From: Flavobacteriaceae bacterium TMED81 | GTDB lineage: Bacteria > Bacteroidota > Bacteroidia > Flavobacteriales > Flavobacteriaceae | Assembly: GCA_002171575.2 (NCBI GenBank) | Contig: NHEI02000010.1 | Location: forward strand, 1 to 12,159 | Reading direction: 5' to 3' | Length of the DNA stretch: 12,159 nt | Shown here: piece by piece, positions 11,986 to 12,159 of the stretch | Numbering within the stretch: position 1 is the first letter of the stretch | Layout: every line of letters starts with the position of its first letter | The notes under the pieces: model-generated | Told to the model about the DNA's origin: nothing | Database searches by the model: none | Seen by the model: only the letters and a program-made list of their open reading frames with translations | Program-made: the position numbers and the translations under genes

Positions 11986-12031
11986 TACGATAAAGAAACC
12001 ATTCCTTTTCCTATTGATTGCCATGGTCTAA
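11978..12031 (+). pseudogene. Decayed start of a third T9SS cargo gene
   Basis: AAAAATAATACG (11978-11989) is the cargo leader with one change. It is followed by ATA AAG AAA (start ATG mutated to ATA), then codons for PFLFLLIAMV and TAA (12029-12031). Compared with the intact signal peptide (MKKLLLLLLIAPMI), AAGAAAC and TATTGATTGCC are exact matches, one codon (CCA) is missing, and the frame closes after 13 codons. Nothing like a passenger or sorting domain follows in the window, so only the first part of the gene remains or was ever copied. Confidence 0.65.
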
Positions 12032-12083
12032 GTATATTCTTACAAATGGTTAAAAGATAGTTGAGTTATCCACATTAATTTAC
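12032..12083. other. Noncoding AT-rich stretch at the window end
   Basis: No reading frame of note. It contains one exact DnaA-box sequence, TTATCCACA (12066-12074), isolated and therefore not evidence of an origin. Confidence 0.5.
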
Positions 12084-12114
12084 TTGAAGTGCGTTTCTTT
12101 AAGCTCTAACTTTG
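12084..12114 (+). promoter_or_regulatory. Promoter reading out of the window
   Basis: TTG (12084-12086) and TAACTTTG (12107-12114) with 20 nt between them match the Bacteroidetes consensus in full. The start would fall near 12120, and the gene it serves begins beyond the window end; the 45 bp after the -7 box hold no start codon followed by a convincing frame. Confidence 0.65.
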
Positions 12115-12159
12115 GTGGGTGAGTGGGATAAATACTTACTTGGTTTACAAAGTTATTTA

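Noticed and set aside
12066..12074. Exact DnaA box TTATCCACA
   Set aside because: It is single, with no second box, no AT-rich unwinding element pattern and no dnaA or dnaN nearby; one 9-mer match can occur by chance.
1..12159. CRISPR arrays, tRNA or rRNA genes, insertion sequences, transposase or integrase genes
   Set aside because: I looked for regularly spaced repeats, cloverleaf-like sequences, terminal inverted repeats and transposase-like frames and found none.

Overview
The window looks like a chromosomal segment of a marine-type Flavobacteriaceae (Bacteroidetes) genome. The reasons are several promoters of the TTG-N(19-21)-TAnnTTTG form, the absence of clear Shine-Dalgarno sites, an OmpA protein with thrombospondin type 3 repeats, and two proteins with the C-terminal sorting domain of the type IX secretion system (T9SS).

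Region 1 (1-302) has no protein gene. It holds two near-perfect 78-bp direct repeats, 168 bp apart. Each can be read as a ~70-nt small RNA: a 5' hairpin, a short linker and a perfect intrinsic terminator. Region 2 (303-8264) is the conserved core. A cytoplasmic Mn-type superoxide dismutase gene runs leftward. Rightward follow an AddA-like helicase-nuclease, an OmpA/TSP3 outer-membrane protein and an AddB-like nuclease. The AddA and AddB proteins should form the double-strand-break end-resection complex that feeds RecA; the OmpA gene sits between them and has its own terminator. Region 3 (8261-9746) encodes small membrane proteins: a four-helix protein on the minus strand that meets addB tail to tail with overlapping stop codons, a possible leaderless 28-residue peptide, and a translationally coupled pair of DoxX-like proteins.

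Region 4 (about 9743-12159) looks visibly more AT-rich and accessory in character. It contains two short T9SS cargo genes whose leader and signal peptide (82 bp, 4 differences) and C-terminal sorting domain (207 bp, 17 differences, 15 synonymous) are nearly the same, while their central passengers are not recognisably alike. Each cargo gene is followed by a gene for an unrelated small membrane protein. A decayed copy of the same signal-peptide start lies at 11978-12031. The second cargo carries a run of eight G in its coding sequence; loss or gain of one G would end translation before the sorting domain, so it may be phase-variable. The most interesting parts are this cargo array and the duplicated small-RNA-like unit at the left end. 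Functions of the passengers and of their membrane partners are unknown.
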